Assembly (NCBI GenBank): GCA_020740775.1
Contig: JAHEWK010000031.1
Span: forward strand, 1 to 64,000
Reading direction: 5' to 3'
DNA: 64,000 bases
Origin: Ilyonectria destructans
Lineage: Eukaryota > Ascomycota > Sordariomycetes > Hypocreales > Nectriaceae
Shown here piece after piece: positions 44,343 to 55,928 of this stretch (positions are counted from its first letter, which is position 1; every line of letters starts with the position of its first letter). Made by a program: the position numbers and the translations under genes. The notes below the pieces were generated by a model. It was given only the letters and a program-made list of their open reading frames with translations, did not search any database and was not told the origin of the DNA.

Positions 44343-45070
44343 TTTGGGGAAAATTGTAAAAAAATAAAGACAGAATTGGTATCAGATGCTGCCAGAGATC
44401 TAGACTTCTTAAATTTCGATGCCTGTACCTTCGTTGTCACGGCCCAGGTTAGGTCCAGGCGATCAAGACCGGCAATGAAAACACCATACTCACTACGGAC
44501 CATTTCAAAAGTCTTTACCGAGCGATCCACCTTCAAGTACAACGCAGATCTCATCGAGCAGAAATGAGTCTGAGGAGATCGCTTCGGAGGGTACCGCGCC
44601 CTCTCTTCGACGTTAAAAGGCGGGTGGCAGGGAGAATTTGAAGTGCTGATAGAAGACTAGACGCAAGATCCTGTACATTTGCATACTGGTTAGAGGACCA
44701 CATTGCAACGAGGCTGGCTTGTAATACCCACCGTCTTGGTCAAGCTGATCCAGCGTGTCGCGTTCGCGCGAGATGATGCCCCTACCTTCACAGGTCAAGC
44801 TGAACAAAGAGCGGAAGGCATCGAAGCCTTTCCCAATGGGATGTTTCTCTATTATTTTCGACCGCGATTGATCTGCCATGGCGGATGGGATGCTCTCAAA
44901 CGGGGGAGATGGAAAGGACCAAAAGAAGTCGCGTTTCGCCGCATTTCGCTTGGCGCTGAAGTTCGCGCGCCCAGCCACCCAGACCGTAGTGGGCCTGCAA
45001 AATTTTCCACACTAGTGCTAACAGCCGCTAGTCAGGAAGAATTTTTACAGGAGAGAGTTGTCCAAACTGC
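44343..45070. other. No gene recognised
   Basis: Frames at 44703-45074 (plus) and 44613-44978 (minus) overlap each other and show no recognisable domain. The right part may be the decayed 5' region of hAT-D. Confidence 0.35.
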
Positions 45071-46750
45071 TTAGGGGTCATCGGTTTTACAGTTCAGTTC
45101 GTTTCTGAAGATCACGGTCTGCAGTCCCTCGTGGTGAGAATAGAGGAGCTGGAAGGACAACACAGCGGCGAGAACATGGCAGAAGCCATCATGGAGTTCA
45201 TACGAGAATATGGAATAGCGTCCAAAGTTGGATACTTCATGATGGATAATGCTAGCAACATGAACACCATGATCGACAAAGTCTCCGATGACTTGGAACA
45301 TGAGTTCTATCAAACAGGATGGATTTGTTGAGACAGCTTGTTGACGATGGAAGATCTTGATTTCTAGCTAAGGGACGGGCCTAGAGCCCGTCTTTTATAC
45401 AAGATGAAGACGGCTGCTGCCGGAGGCGGCAGTCCGCCGCCGACGCACAGGGGCCGGGGCCTTGTGGGTCCCGGGGACCGGGATCGTGGTCACAGGGCCG
45501 TCGATGTGGTCTGAGATAAGAGGAGATAGAAAGGAAAGTCGCGTTGTTCGTCTGACAAGTTCGATGTTTTCTACGACCCTCTTCCTCACCGACTTCGCTG
45601 TTTGGGCCATATCATTAATCTGGCCGTAATGGAATTTCTCATAGGAAAGCGACCACCCACGACAGATTCCTACCATGGCCCGTCCAACGAGGAAGTTGAG
45701 CAAGGGAGAAAGCGAGGGGCGATAGGCAAACTTCATAATATCGTAGTCTATATTACTTGAAGCCCCCAGCGGCTTCAAGCGTTCACCATCCTTAGCGGCG
45801 GTCTTAGGTTACGGCGTGATAACGACACTCGTTGGAATTCGTGGTACAAAATGGTCGAATGGGCTCTGAGGTCTAAGGTCAGGCAAGCTATCACCATCTT
45901 TTGTGCTCAAGAGCCGGCTCTGCAACAGGATGTCCTGACTCCTTCCGACTGGGCAACTTTGACCGAGATTTGCAAATTTCTCGAGCCGTTTCAAGATGCC
46001 ACAATGGCCAACGAAGGCAATCGAAATTCCATATGTGACGTTCTGCCAACTATGGATTATCTTCTTCATCACATTGAGACATCCAGGGAGACCACCGCGG
46101 TCCCTCATTTGGCGACCATAATGGAGACTGCCTGGGCCAAACTAGCCGACTACTATGAAGTGACAGAGGATTCTCCAGTGTATTCAGCAGCAACGGTCTT
46201 AAATCCCTCGCTTAAGTGGGCATACATGGAGAAGACTTAGGAAGATAAGAAGGAATGGATCGAGAAGGCTAAAGCTCGCGTAGAGCAGCTGTGGAGCAAG
46301 ACATACAAGCCAACCACACCCAGTCCCATTCTCCGTCAAAGCGGTGCACCAGAACCCACTACGAGACGGCTGAATGGATACAAGATCTGGATGAAAGAGC
46401 AAAAGGCCACGATTTTGAACATGGATGATGACGAGTACGAAGTATACTGTCGCGAACCTGTGATGATGATATCGGATCCTTTGAAATGGTGGCTCGAACT
46501 GGCTCAGCGAAGAAGATTCCCTAACCTGTCCTTGATGGCCATCGACATTCTATCGATTCCGCCTATGTCTGCTGAGACAGAGCGACTCTTCTCCAAAGCT
46601 AGACTGACAGTCACCGACCAGCGAGGATCTATGAAAATTGAAACTTTGAATCTTTTGGAATGCCTACGATCCTGGGACAGGAGCGCTCTGATAGCCCAGT
46701 CGGAAGTAAGTTTTGCATTCTGTGAGGTGTACATACCATTTTCTAAGTAA
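45071..46750 (+). pseudogene. hAT-D transposase remnant
   Basis: Reading rightward: VIGFTVQFVSEDHG and GENMAEAIMEFI, then KVGYFMMDNASNMNTM, the region after the first catalytic Asp. About 260 bp of GC-rich foreign sequence (about 45328-45595) interrupts before CLGHIINLAVMEFLIGKR resumes. NDTRWNSWYKMV follows near 45830, then LEPFQDAT, then the helical region and a TAG near 46238 after YMEKT. The C-terminal dimerisation region has RRRFPNLSLMAIDIL and SAETERLFSKAR. The N-terminal BED part and the first Asp are missing. It is thus a decayed copy of another family, interrupted by an insertion that starts TGTTGAGACAGC and may be an LTR. Confidence 0.75.
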
Positions 46751-47919
46751 TGAATTCTAGCATGGCTACGTTGCTCCGGCAGCTACGGATGCTATGCCTG
46801 ATGTTTAGGAACTTTGTGGGTAGGCTGGCGGAAGAGACATGATCAGGTAATAGTGTATTAGTTATGTGGTGGGTAGCTTGGGGCCAGAGGTAGAAGGGAG
46901 AGCTAGACGTCGTTTATGAGGTCTAGCCTATTAGTCTAGACTGTAGTCTGTATTGTAGTCTGGTCTAAAGGCGACAGACGGACTAATAGTCCAGTCTGGG
47001 CATCTCGGCTAGACTGCTGGTCTAGTCTGGGCATCTCGGCTAGACTGCTGGTCTAGTCTGACCAAGTCGGACGGACTAAATGGACAGTCTGGGGAGTTTA
47101 GACGGACTGATTGGACTATTGCGAGCACTGGGGTAGGTCTCGGTCTGGTGAGCTTTGGATTACAGCCGCTGTCGCTCGTGTCCTCACACGAAGCCATGGG
47201 GATATTAGATTTGAAACTGTTTGGGTAGGATGACAGCTGATCTGATGAGTACTAGCCTTTTGCTCTACGGTGTATTATGAAATCTGTATGAATCTAGAGG
47301 GAAATGCACTCCGCATGTGCTACAAGCCCATCTTAACCGAGGTACTCTAGTCCGCTAAAGCCACTCAACTGCGGACGTTAACAAAGCGTTCATTCTTAAA
47401 AAAGACTTTCTGGATCTATGAAGTAGGAGATCGACCGCCGTAGATTTAGTGTGACCTTGATTTTCGGAAGAGTGACGTCCCAAAGTAGTCGTGAGTCAAT
47501 ATGCCTCCTATGGTGTGCCTGTCAGAGGGATATGAGTTGACATAGACCAGTGCAACATTTCGCATTGCCTCGCTTACGTAGCCTGTTCTACGTCGTAAGC
47601 AACTCCCGTAGACAGGAAAGACCAGATAGACTGCTTTTATTGAAGTTGTCGACCGCGGTATAGCGCAGGATGCTAGTATAGTGGTTGGCTAAAGCCTAGA
47701 GATCTCACCGGTTCCAATATCCAATCTGAACCGCGGCACGTTGGGTACTTCTACGCAAGCTTTTGGCAGAAGCAGCTGATTTCCAAGCAGCCAGAATAAG
47801 CCACCGTTGAAGTATGGGTATGGGCGATCGTTTCCCGCTCCCGGAGACCCTCTCTGTTGGCCAATCTTGTTCTGGCCAGCGGGCAGGCTTCGAAGCGTTC
47901 GGCATTCGGCATACCTAAT
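46751..47919. other. Non-coding region with a 31-bp tandem repeat
   Basis: At 46993-47060 a 31-bp unit AGTCTGGGCATCTCGG followed by CTAGACTGCTGGTCT is repeated twice plus a partial third. The surrounding 46920-47110 is dense in AGTCT/AGACT and GGTCTAG motifs in both orientations, resembling the subterminal region of a hAT element (possibly hAT-D). No gene is recognised from 47110 to 47919. Confidence 0.5.
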
Positions 47920-50614
47920 CTACAGCGCGGTAAACCCAGCTTGCTCTAAGCCCTCCCCACTGGGCATCACCGGCTGCCCACGCATGAAAAATGGCCGTAA
48001 CAGCGGGTTTTCCATATTAACTTCTGCATTCGAGCTTGTCTGTGCATTAGCAGGACCCAGCGTCGCGCCTCGCGCCGACTCCGAGCTAGACAGAGGATCA
48101 GCTTTTTGCACGCTTCGCGCGAAAAGGTTCAGACCGCTTCTATGAAACTGAACTATCCTCTCGAGATCCTCGGGAGGGGGGTCGCCACAGTCGACCTCGA
48201 CTTCCGTTCTCCACTCCTTTACGAGGTACTGCAATATATTCAATGCCTTCTTTGCAGAGTGGTGTGACGATGCCATCTCTGTAAGATCCGCCAAGCTTTG
48301 GCTGATTGCCTTCGAGACTTGTGGATCAAGCTTCACGGCTCTCTCTACGGGTGTCTGAGTTGAATCACTCAAGCCCGGCTGGGTAGATATGGCGCTAATA
48401 GTGAGTTGCGTGATAGATGATGTTAGTACGAAATACGGAACGAAGGACGGCGTCCTGCGCAGGGTATATAGCTGCGAGTATGACTTGAGAAGTCTCTGAA
48501 TGGCAACTGTTGCTTGTATGCAGAGGTCGCGCGGGGATATCTCGGAGCCGATAATCCGCAGTTTGACCAAAGGCTGAAAGAGGAGGAGGATAGCGAAATG
48601 GTAGTACATACTTCTCAGATTTAGCGCTATCGATGGAGGAAGCTTCTTGGCGCGCTGACTTACTGGGTGAACAGCACAGCCGGGGTGAAATTATGGCCGA
48701 GCCTAAGAGTCTCTGGGGTCTGGTCGTACCAAGTCAGGTATTGAGTATAGTGACTCAATAAGTCCCTCGCTTTCAGGGGGTTTGTCGGCGAATGCAGGGT
48801 GTATAGGGCTTGGTGAACTAGCTCACTGAGTTCGCAGAAACATTTATAAACCGACCGCACATTGGATGGCTGTTCCCACGAGCGCTGCAGGCGAGTACCT
48901 TGGTTCGTTAGCGTGTGCGACGAGCAGAACCAACACTTTTGGCGAGAGACTTACCGTCGTCAGTATAAGGCACCCAGAGGGATGTTTCGATGTCATCAAT
49001 AATAGCCGGTTTGGGGTGAAGATGTGGAAATTGAGAAAACTGGGGTAAGGAACCGGTAGCCAAGGACCACGCGCTAGAAGGTTGCCGTTAGCGGGGAGAG
49101 CAGTCTAGTCGTCAAAAGTAGACCGACTCACTGATCCAGTGCAAAAGCCCCCCAGAAGGTGGCCGATCGTACGGCAACCCCATCCTCGTCTCCTTCGTCG
49201 TTACTACGGTGCAGGCCCATCTCGATAGCCAGCCGTGCGCTCTGGCCGGCGTAGTACCAGCCTTCTGAGTCCCTACCACAGCTGGCTTCTCTGATAGACA
49301 TTATGCCGAGCGCCTGGACCGTCGTAAGGGAGTGGTGATCCGTTTCCTGTGAAAGGAGCCTCTGGGACTCCTTAAAGAAGTGATCGCCGGACGAGTAAGG
49401 GTCGCTTGGATTAGTCCGAGTTACAGGCTGCGTTGAAAAGCGGCAACCTAGCGCAAGAAGGGCGTTAGTAAGTATAGGCGAGCAGTATCGGCGATGACCA
49501 TTCTGGAAGTCTCGGAGAAACTGCTCCTTGCTGAAAGTGGCAAACGTTGGGTACTCCCAGCAGAAATATAAGGCCAGCAGGTGTTTAACCAAGTCAGTGT
49601 CCTCGGTGATCCTGGTCCATATGGCAGGTGACTCTATCTCCGGCTCCTTTAGCTCCGGCATGTCTTGCTTGATTTTGTCCGATTGTAGGCTTTCGGGCCG
49701 GGAGGTGACGCAATTTTGCGTCGAGCCATGTCTGTTTGCCGTGCAGCTTATAGCACCCAAGTCGGAGTCGCTGCTTCGAATAAGGCCCTCCTGGCTATCG
49801 GACGGGGACTGCCACGGGCTGTTCTGGCTCAACTCGTTCCACAGGCTTGATTGCTGAGCAGCTACGGGTCCCATAGTTCTAGGCCCAATGCCCATGACAG
49901 CGACGTTTTCTAAGCGAATGCCTTCCATCCCCAAGAGAGGAGCAACATCTGACCCAACAGGGATGCTAGCCTCGGTATGCTGGGAAGAAGTAAGCAAGGG
50001 GGCGCCACCCGAGGTCGGAGCCCCATCAAGCCATTCTGATATTGCTTCAATGGAGTGGCCGCTGCGTACACTCAGCAAGATATCCTCCTGTAAGTCTGGC
50101 CGTGTGAGCGCGGCGAAGATTTGCTCGCTGGAGCGCGCGTGGCGGCGAAGACCCTCAATCTCAGTTCGTAGATTCTCCTTAGACTGGTGCACGGGAACCT
50201 CATAGACGCATCCAGCGCCCTTATGTGCCTTGCAGCGTGCGCAGGGCTTCTTTCCATCGCACTGAGGGTATAGTACGGAAGCATTAGCTCGTCCGATCAA
50301 AACGAGGTAGACGGAGTCGTGGGCCACATGACCAGTATTACCTTCGCGCGCTTCCTGCGACACTCGGTGCAAGCGTTAGGCGTGATAACCCCGAGACCTC
50401 GACTCCGTTTGGAGAGTTTGCAACTAGCCGCCTCGCCTGATGAGGATGGAGCTTTTGAAGACAGGCCAGAGGGAGGCTTTGAACCGCCCTGGATTGGCGT
50501 TGCTGGTGCATGAGAAGCTGAAGCGCTCCGAGGAGCGCTGCCTGCGCTGGGCTGGTTGAAACCCAACGGGCTCTGGCTGCTGCTGTCTTCTTCGGCGTCC
50601 ATTGAATTGAGCAC
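47920..50614 (-). CDS. Zn2Cys6 transcription factor with fungal-specific TF domain
   Basis: Five exons on the minus strand (50614-50342, 50261-49132, 49073-48955, 48898-48664, 48610-47920) join in frame with introns of 53-80 nt. The start is ATG 50614 (MLNSMDAEEDSS). The zinc cluster spans intron 1: ACTECRRKRAK then CDGKKPCARCK...GCVY, six cysteines with the normal spacing and basic residues between Cys 2 and Cys 3. A heptad-like segment follows (ENLRTEIEGLRR). The fungal-specific TF middle domain includes YFCWEYPTFATFSKEQFLRDF and LGCRFST, then WYYAGQSARLAIEMGLH, AWSLATGSLPQF and DIETSLWVPYTDD. No stop or frameshift is present. It is a nuclear regulator; its target pathway cannot be told from sequence. 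It is the best preserved ordinary gene in the window. Confidence 0.88.
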
Positions 50615-51114
50615 TGGGTCAGATCGAACACAGTTTCAACAAGCCGCGGTTGAGATCAGGAATGATAGCGAACTGCTCTCTTGCAGTAATATCGTAGCTG
50701 CAGGTACACCAGGATCTGGCGCGCGGCATTGACACTTGCTAAGGGGACGACCTGATGCACGAGATAGCTCTTAACTGTTGAGCGCAAGTAGCAGAAGAGG
50801 ATCATCGAGGCGCGCAGGCATCAAGCGGTTCTTTGCAGTAGTAGTCGGCGCGGCGAAGATGTTGGAGAAGGAACATTTCAGCGTACGTGATGACATCACT
50901 ACAAACCGAGGAGGGAGGAAAAGTGGGTCAAGCCTTGGATCAGCACTATGGTGATCTGACTGTTCCCGCATGGAGAGAGGCTTTCGAAGACATATTGGCT
51001 GGAGTCTTGTTTGCTCTCGCAATTCCGATTGACGGACTAGACGGGAATATAAACTTTTGTTTGTAGACACTGTTGTGAGGTGATGACGGGGCTCCGGGCC
51101 AGTGACGTCAATTT
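50615..51114. other. Upstream region of the Zn2Cys6 gene
   Basis: Probable promoter and leader of the leftward regulator. No motif is distinctive enough to name. A frame at 50771-51226 on the minus strand has no recognisable domain. Confidence 0.35.
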
Positions 51115-52547
51115 CACATGTGCTTTGTGACGCTGCCCCACTATGACGACCATGACAACGACGACAGCCGTGAGACGTCAATTTCACATGTGCGCGACGC
51201 TGAGTGACGTGAATGAAGCAACTCAATTGCCCCTTGTCAACATGTATTCTGCGCTCCTCCTGCTACCATACAGCTTCTCCTTTCCCCGCAGCGGAATTCC
51301 TTCCACAGTGGAAATTCCCTCACAACGGCACTCTACCGCAAGTGGAAATTTACCAAATCGAGAGACAGCTGGACTTGGTTGTCGCCACTGGTCCGGATTG
51401 AAGCCGTCCACGTCATCACTAAAAGCCACACTCACGTTGGTTCTCTAGGACCTTGCTGCGGGTCTGTAGGTCCTTAAATCGGTCGAGAGAAATAGATTTC
51501 GAGCGCCTAAATTGCTATACCCTTGAGGTTTCTATTATCCTACTTGGTCATTTACTTAGGTCATTAATTAATGATAGATACAGCGGTAGGAATAGTAGTG
51601 AGCCGAGCACGCATAAACAGGTGCTACACAGTTGCCATATATACCAAAGAGAGGGTCCTAATCCTCGTAGTAAGAACTGCATACAATCCGTCACTGGATA
51701 TAGGTCTTCCTGGCTAGTAATGTAGTACTTGGCTCTACTAGGACAAGGACTAGCAGTTGCTAGGCTTTTATTGCTCTTCTCAAGGCTATTTTCAGCTTCA
51801 TTAGATGGCGACTTTTGTGTGAGTTGTAGAACGGTAACAAGCCGGACGGAGGCTTTATAGAGAGGAATAAACCACACTGCAAAGGTCTGCCGAAGTGATA
51901 CGTAAAGTAGGCCGCTGCCCTGGTCGAATGCTATATGGGTATTAGCATTGCGATGAAGCCTCCACGACCGTTAAGCTTACCAGCGGAGTCAATATTGATA
52001 TCGATGTGCGGGCTAAGGGTGCGATACCATCAGTAGATAGCAAGCAATATCCATTGAGAGTTAATACCGCTAGCCAGAGAGATTGAGCCCTTAGAAAAGG
52101 ATGGAATATAGCAGTAAGGGTGCGAAAACGATACATTTGGTAGAAAGTAGTGTGATAATGTAACCTCTTGTTGTTTAGGGCTCCTGCGCGAGAGTTTTGA
52201 TAATGCTGGGGATTTCCTCAACTGTATGAATTAGCGTTAGTCCCGAGCTGTACTGTGTGCGATCTTACCGGGATGCTCCATTTTTGGCTCCCCGTGTTGG
52301 TTTGGTATTCAAGCTTGTGATTATGATGTCCAACCGTTGATACTGGCACGTCGCAAGGGAATAGTATTTATAAGACCTGGTAGCTGGGAAATAGTCGTTT
52401 GTTTCACGTAAGATTAAAGCAATTGATAAATATGGGTTCTGGGGGGATTGGAATGTATTCTCTGACTACCTTACTAGATTCTATTAAATCAGGGCCGTCA
52501 TAGTTGTCATGGTCGTCATAGTGGGGCAGCGTCACAAAGAACATGTG
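51115..52547. mobile_element. Non-autonomous TIR element, 1.43 kb
   Basis: Ends are inverted copies over about 45 bp: CACATGTGCTTTGTGACGCT from 51115 and the complement of the sequence ending at 52547 (differing by one or two bases near the tip). Both continue through GCCCCACTATGACGACCATG. No coding sequence is seen inside. The phrase GACGTCAATTTCACATGTG just at the left boundary recurs at 51175-51193. No target duplication is evident, so the superfamily is unknown. Confidence 0.65.
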
Positions 52548-52815
52548 GATGCAAGTTCCTTTTCTTTAATCTATACCAAGAACATGCACCTCTGGCTTTG
52601 GTCCCGATCCGTTCCCCAAGTTTGTTTGCATTGAGGTTGTCTGTGGGGAGAGATAGATAGTTTCGGCCATGCCCCCCGGGGCCTAGGGGTAGAAATAAGT
52701 GTACTTACTTAAATCCGATATTTAATTGCCCAGAGGGAGTATATAGACCTCTACCCCTTAGGGTAGAGAAGATAGCTGTGCAACTACTTTAATCCTTCTT
52801 CCCTCCTACCTCACC
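52548..52815. other. No gene recognised
   Basis: AT-rich sequence with a small inverted pair, CCCCGGGGCCTAGGGGTAG near 52676 and CTACCCCTTAGGG near 52753. Nothing coding. Confidence 0.35.
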
Positions 52816-54845
52816 CAGGGTTCCGATCAACTCCATCAACTCCACGAATTGTGTATATGGAGTGGAGGTGTAGGTCCACCAAACCGAGCGCGTAGATTGT
52901 AGTAGATTGATCAATATAAGGGTCAAATGGAGTGTATGTACACCGTGGAGATAGCGACGCTATTCTAAAATAGGAAAAGGATGAAGGCTGAAATTGTATG
53001 GTGTTAGTATTACGACTTTGTTTTCTGGAGGTTGATACAACTCCACCAATTACAACTGTACCCCTTATTCAGCTACGCAACCACGCACTGCTTTTATCGT
53101 GAACCTCGCCTTCGCTCTTCTCGTCGCCGTCGCCCGCGGTGACGAGTTGTGAACGTTCCTTTTCTTCGCATACAGGTAAAAACAACGGATCCAGCTCGTC
53201 GATCAGCCCTGCCCTCAGCCAACTCCGCAATACTTGGGCCATCGAGATGGTACGCGCGTCCAATCTGTTTCTGCATGGCGTCACCATACGCCCTGCCCCA
53301 GAAAGGAGGCTCTCACACTCCGCTGACAACGACTGTATCGTGAGAAAATCGAGAGCCATTCGGGAGAGGCGCGGATATCGGAGTCTCTTCTCGTGCCAGT
53401 ATGCAATCGGATCAGCGACTATACGGTCCGTCTTTTCTCTCGTCTGTTGCTACACTTCGTATTCATCGTCAAACTCGAAGGCGTTATTGTCATCGCTGGA
53501 GTCTCGTGATATAGGCTGTTCTCTGCCGCTCTCACTAAATTCCTGGAAGCTATTGAGATAGAGCCGCTGCCTCTTCGGAGGCAGCTCTTCAAAAGAGTCC
53601 CTCTCCTGCGCCGCCGGCGTCAACTCATCTTCATAGTCACGATACTTACAATCCCACACTTCCTGAACCTTCCTCTTGGCATTGTTCACCCAACTGCGCC
53701 GGGACTTCCACTGCTTCTCGAACCACCTCCAACGGAAAGCTGGATAGAGTGCCAGCGCAGTGTAATATATAGAAGTCTCATCCAACATATTGTAATAACT
53801 ATCCAGCTTCATCCACGCGTTATTGATGCCGACCTTGAAGTGTTCTAGGTCAGGAAAACTCTCCGCCATAATCCTCCCATCCTCCAACTTATTCAACAGA
53901 AACTCAAACCCCTGGATCACATCCCATATGTTACCATACGAGCTGGTAAAGCCACACTTTCTCTTTCTCGCAATGCCGTCACCTTCCAGGACTTTGATCG
54001 CATCCTCATAGAATTTCAGGAAGGTGTAGATGTACTGGAACGCCTCCCAGTCTTGGCTGGTGAGGAGGTTCTCGGCCTGGCAAATTCGCGGCAACGTAGC
54101 CGACTTCTTGAGTTGATGCATGCACTTTGAGATATTCTCCTCCGTGAATTGCGCCTTGTATTTGATGACGAGGATATCAAGACAATCGCGGAGATCTAAG
54201 GTGCGCCGGATTATATAGAGTTGGGAGAGCCATCGCGTATCGTTGTCGACCACCACCAAGAGAGGCTTCCAATTGCAACCTTGAAGTATTGGAGATGTTA
54301 CAATATCAGCTAGTTGAATATCCCGAAGAAGGTTCGTCAGCCTGTCGCTTCTGTGGATATCAACTACAATATTATGTAACTTGCCAACAGGACCCCGTCG
54401 TCTCCATAGATCCCACTTCGCCTGAGATAGCGCTTCCGCGCCAGAGAGCTGCTCTTCAAAAGCCTCAGAATCTTTCCCAAATAGCAAGGTCTTTGCAGAG
54501 AGAATGAGGATGTGGCCGAAGCAACGCCCTCGTCTGGAGGGTCCATCGAAGTTGTATGTGTTGCCAATTGCGCGCATTGCCGTATCGTTATTATCGGCGT
54601 TATCCAGAGTGAAATATCCAACCTTCTGCGCAAGCCCGTATTCGTCGATTAACGCAACAACCTCATCCGCGATATTATCACCAGTGTGGCGCGTTATTAA
54701 TTCCGGAAGGCCTAGGACCACCTTGCAAGGTCGATTCTCGGGGTTGCGAAAGAAGCAACGTACACCAAATAGAGACTTTCTGTTGTTGGACCGCCATCCA
54801 TCGAAAGAGAAGTGTACAGCCAGGAAGCTACTTCGCGCATTCGGT
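52816..54845 (-). mobile_element. hAT-E, truncated at its 5' side
   Basis: The downstream end is probably CAGGGTTCCGATCAACTCC at 52816, which starts CAGGG as hAT termini often do and is followed by repeated AACTCCA and GTGGAG motifs. The transposase occupies the rest. No matching inverted terminus was found at the other side: hAT coding stops near 54845, where a sirtuin-like sequence on the opposite strand begins. Confidence 0.55.
53069..54845 (-). pseudogene. hAT-E transposase, N-terminus missing
   Basis: Leftward coding begins near 54845 with VHFSFDGWRSNNRKSLFG (first catalytic Asp). It goes on with KVGYFTLDNADNNDTAM, GHILILSAKTLLFGKD, GPVGKLHNIVVDI, NDTRWLSQLYIIRRTLDL and a long open stretch to EYEV, where a TAG lies near 53450. 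Beyond it the frame continues as RYPRLSRMALDFL and SAECESLLSGAGRM to the stop at 53069. It closely resembles hAT-A in motif order. The BED finger and N-terminal 200 residues are absent. One nonsense codon and the 5' loss make it inactive. Confidence 0.85.
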
Positions 54846-55069
54846 ATCCGCCCTACGACCTTTCTTGAAAACAAGACTGATGAGGCATACATCAGCTTAC
54901 TATCGCTCGCCATCGCCCGCGAGTTATCTAAGCGCATTAAGTTGGTGAAATATAACTCGCTTGAAGATGCCGTGGACCTGATCCAGCAGAGCAAGAATAT
55001 TATGGTCATAACCGGCGCTGGTATCTCAACCTCATTGGGGCTGCCACCAGTTTTGGCGTTTCGGCGATA
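54846..55069 (+). pseudogene. Sirtuin (SIR2 family) fragment
   Basis: The rightward translation contains ISLLSLAIARELSKRIKLVK, then SLEDAVDLIQQSKNIMVITG and AGISTSLG. This is the start of the SIR2 catalytic domain as in fungal Hst1/Sir2-type NAD-dependent deacetylases, including the NAD-binding GAGIS. The sequence departs from the family directly after SLG, where GIPDFRS should follow, and ends at a stop at 55069. Only about 70 codons remain, so it has no activity. It lies back to back with the truncated 5' side of hAT-E, with no element boundary between them, which suggests a rearrangement or capture of a host gene piece. Confidence 0.75.
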
Positions 55070-55300
55070 GAGATGCGGACGGAATGGCTCGGGATAGTCA
55101 AGTCGGGACAGTCAAGTGACAGGGATTAATGCGCTAAGCAAGGGTTACACGACACCGTCCTTAAACAAGATGTTGGATTAACCAGCTGAGCTATTTTAAC
55201 CAAAAGTTAAGGGTACCCCAAGTATTACTATAGCCAGTGTTAATCAGGTCCATAATCCAACACAAGACATAAATAGGAATAACTCGGTCTTGACATCGAG
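55070..55300. other. No gene recognised
   Basis: Short intergenic stretch between the sirtuin fragment and the small leftward gene. Near 55090-55125 AGTCAAGT-type words recur. Nothing else is visible. Confidence 0.35.
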
Positions 55301-55543
55301 TTAAGATCCACTAATATACATTCTTGGGTGGGTCGTTGCTGCAATTCCAACTGAGTGCCGACGCTCCTCCTCGTACCAAGTACTTAGGGCCTTGCCGTCG
55401 AACATTACTTCATCATCCTCGATGGCGGTGGGTTGGACCCAGGTGTAGGCGTCGGGGTTGACTTCTGGGGCGGAGGGGTCGAGGGCTTGGAGACCTGGGA
55501 GGAGGTAGCAGGTTGCTTCTGGTTCTGGAGGTGGAGGAGTCAT
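55301..55543 (-). CDS. Small hypothetical protein, 80 residues
   Basis: ATG 55543 lies in a good fungal context (TTCGCCATGA) and opens MTPPPPEPEATCYLLPG. The frame continues through DDEVMFDGKALSTWYEEERR to a stop at 55301. It is acidic, Pro-rich at the start and has no signal peptide or membrane segment. DDEVMFDGKxLS...EEER recalls a short motif that I have seen in fungal hypothetical proteins, but I cannot name the family. The solo LTR at 55708-55875 lies about 165 bp upstream, probably in its promoter. Confidence 0.45.
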   Translation of the reverse strand: MTPPPPEPEATCYLLPGLQALDPSAPEVNPDAYTWVQPTAIEDDEVMFDGKALSTWYEEERRHSVGIAATTHPRMYISGS

Positions 55544-55707
55544 GGCGAAGGCAGATATGTGGAGTCGATTCAAGATGATGTTCGAAGTGGTGAAGATGTT
55601 GACTGAAGGAAGATCAGGCTGTTTAGGAAATGGGCTTCGGGGTTGGCGTTTTGCTTCTTTTAATCCTAGGTCTGACCTGCGCGAGATATGGAGAGTTGGT
55701 CGTCGAG

Positions 55708-55875
55708 TGTAACGGGACAAGAGCACGAACGAGGTCGAGTGCGACTTGGGCAAAATGATTGTTTACAAGGAGAGAAAGAGATTCCTAAGGAAAGCTCTGA
55801 CTTAAGCTAATTACACAATATTCATAAAGTGAGACTATTCATAAAGTATGAAAGTCACATGATCGTTCCCTCACA
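55708..55875 (+). mobile_element. Solo LTR, 168 bp, second copy
   Basis: The segment starts TGTAACGGGACAAG and ends GTTCCCTCACA. It is flanked by a perfect 5-bp duplication TCGAG (55703-55707 and 55876-55880). It differs from the copy at 3974-4141 at only a few positions, for example TGTAAC against TGTGAC near the start and one base near AGCTAATTAC. The same length and orientation show one family with at least two solo insertions in this window. Confidence 0.9.
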
Positions 55876-55928
55876 TCGAGTATGCAGCCTTTGTTTGGGA
55901 TGAGGAACAAAGGAGAAGGGCGGAATCT

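Noticed and set aside
45330..45595. GC-rich insertion in hAT-D as a defined LTR
   Set aside because: It starts TGTTGAGACAGC like an LTR, but no CA end or 5-bp duplication could be matched, so I left it as an unnamed interruption.
54504..54845. Plus-strand frame of 188 codons ending in the sirtuin fragment
   Set aside because: Only the last 70 codons have homology. The first part is antisense to hAT-E coding sequence.
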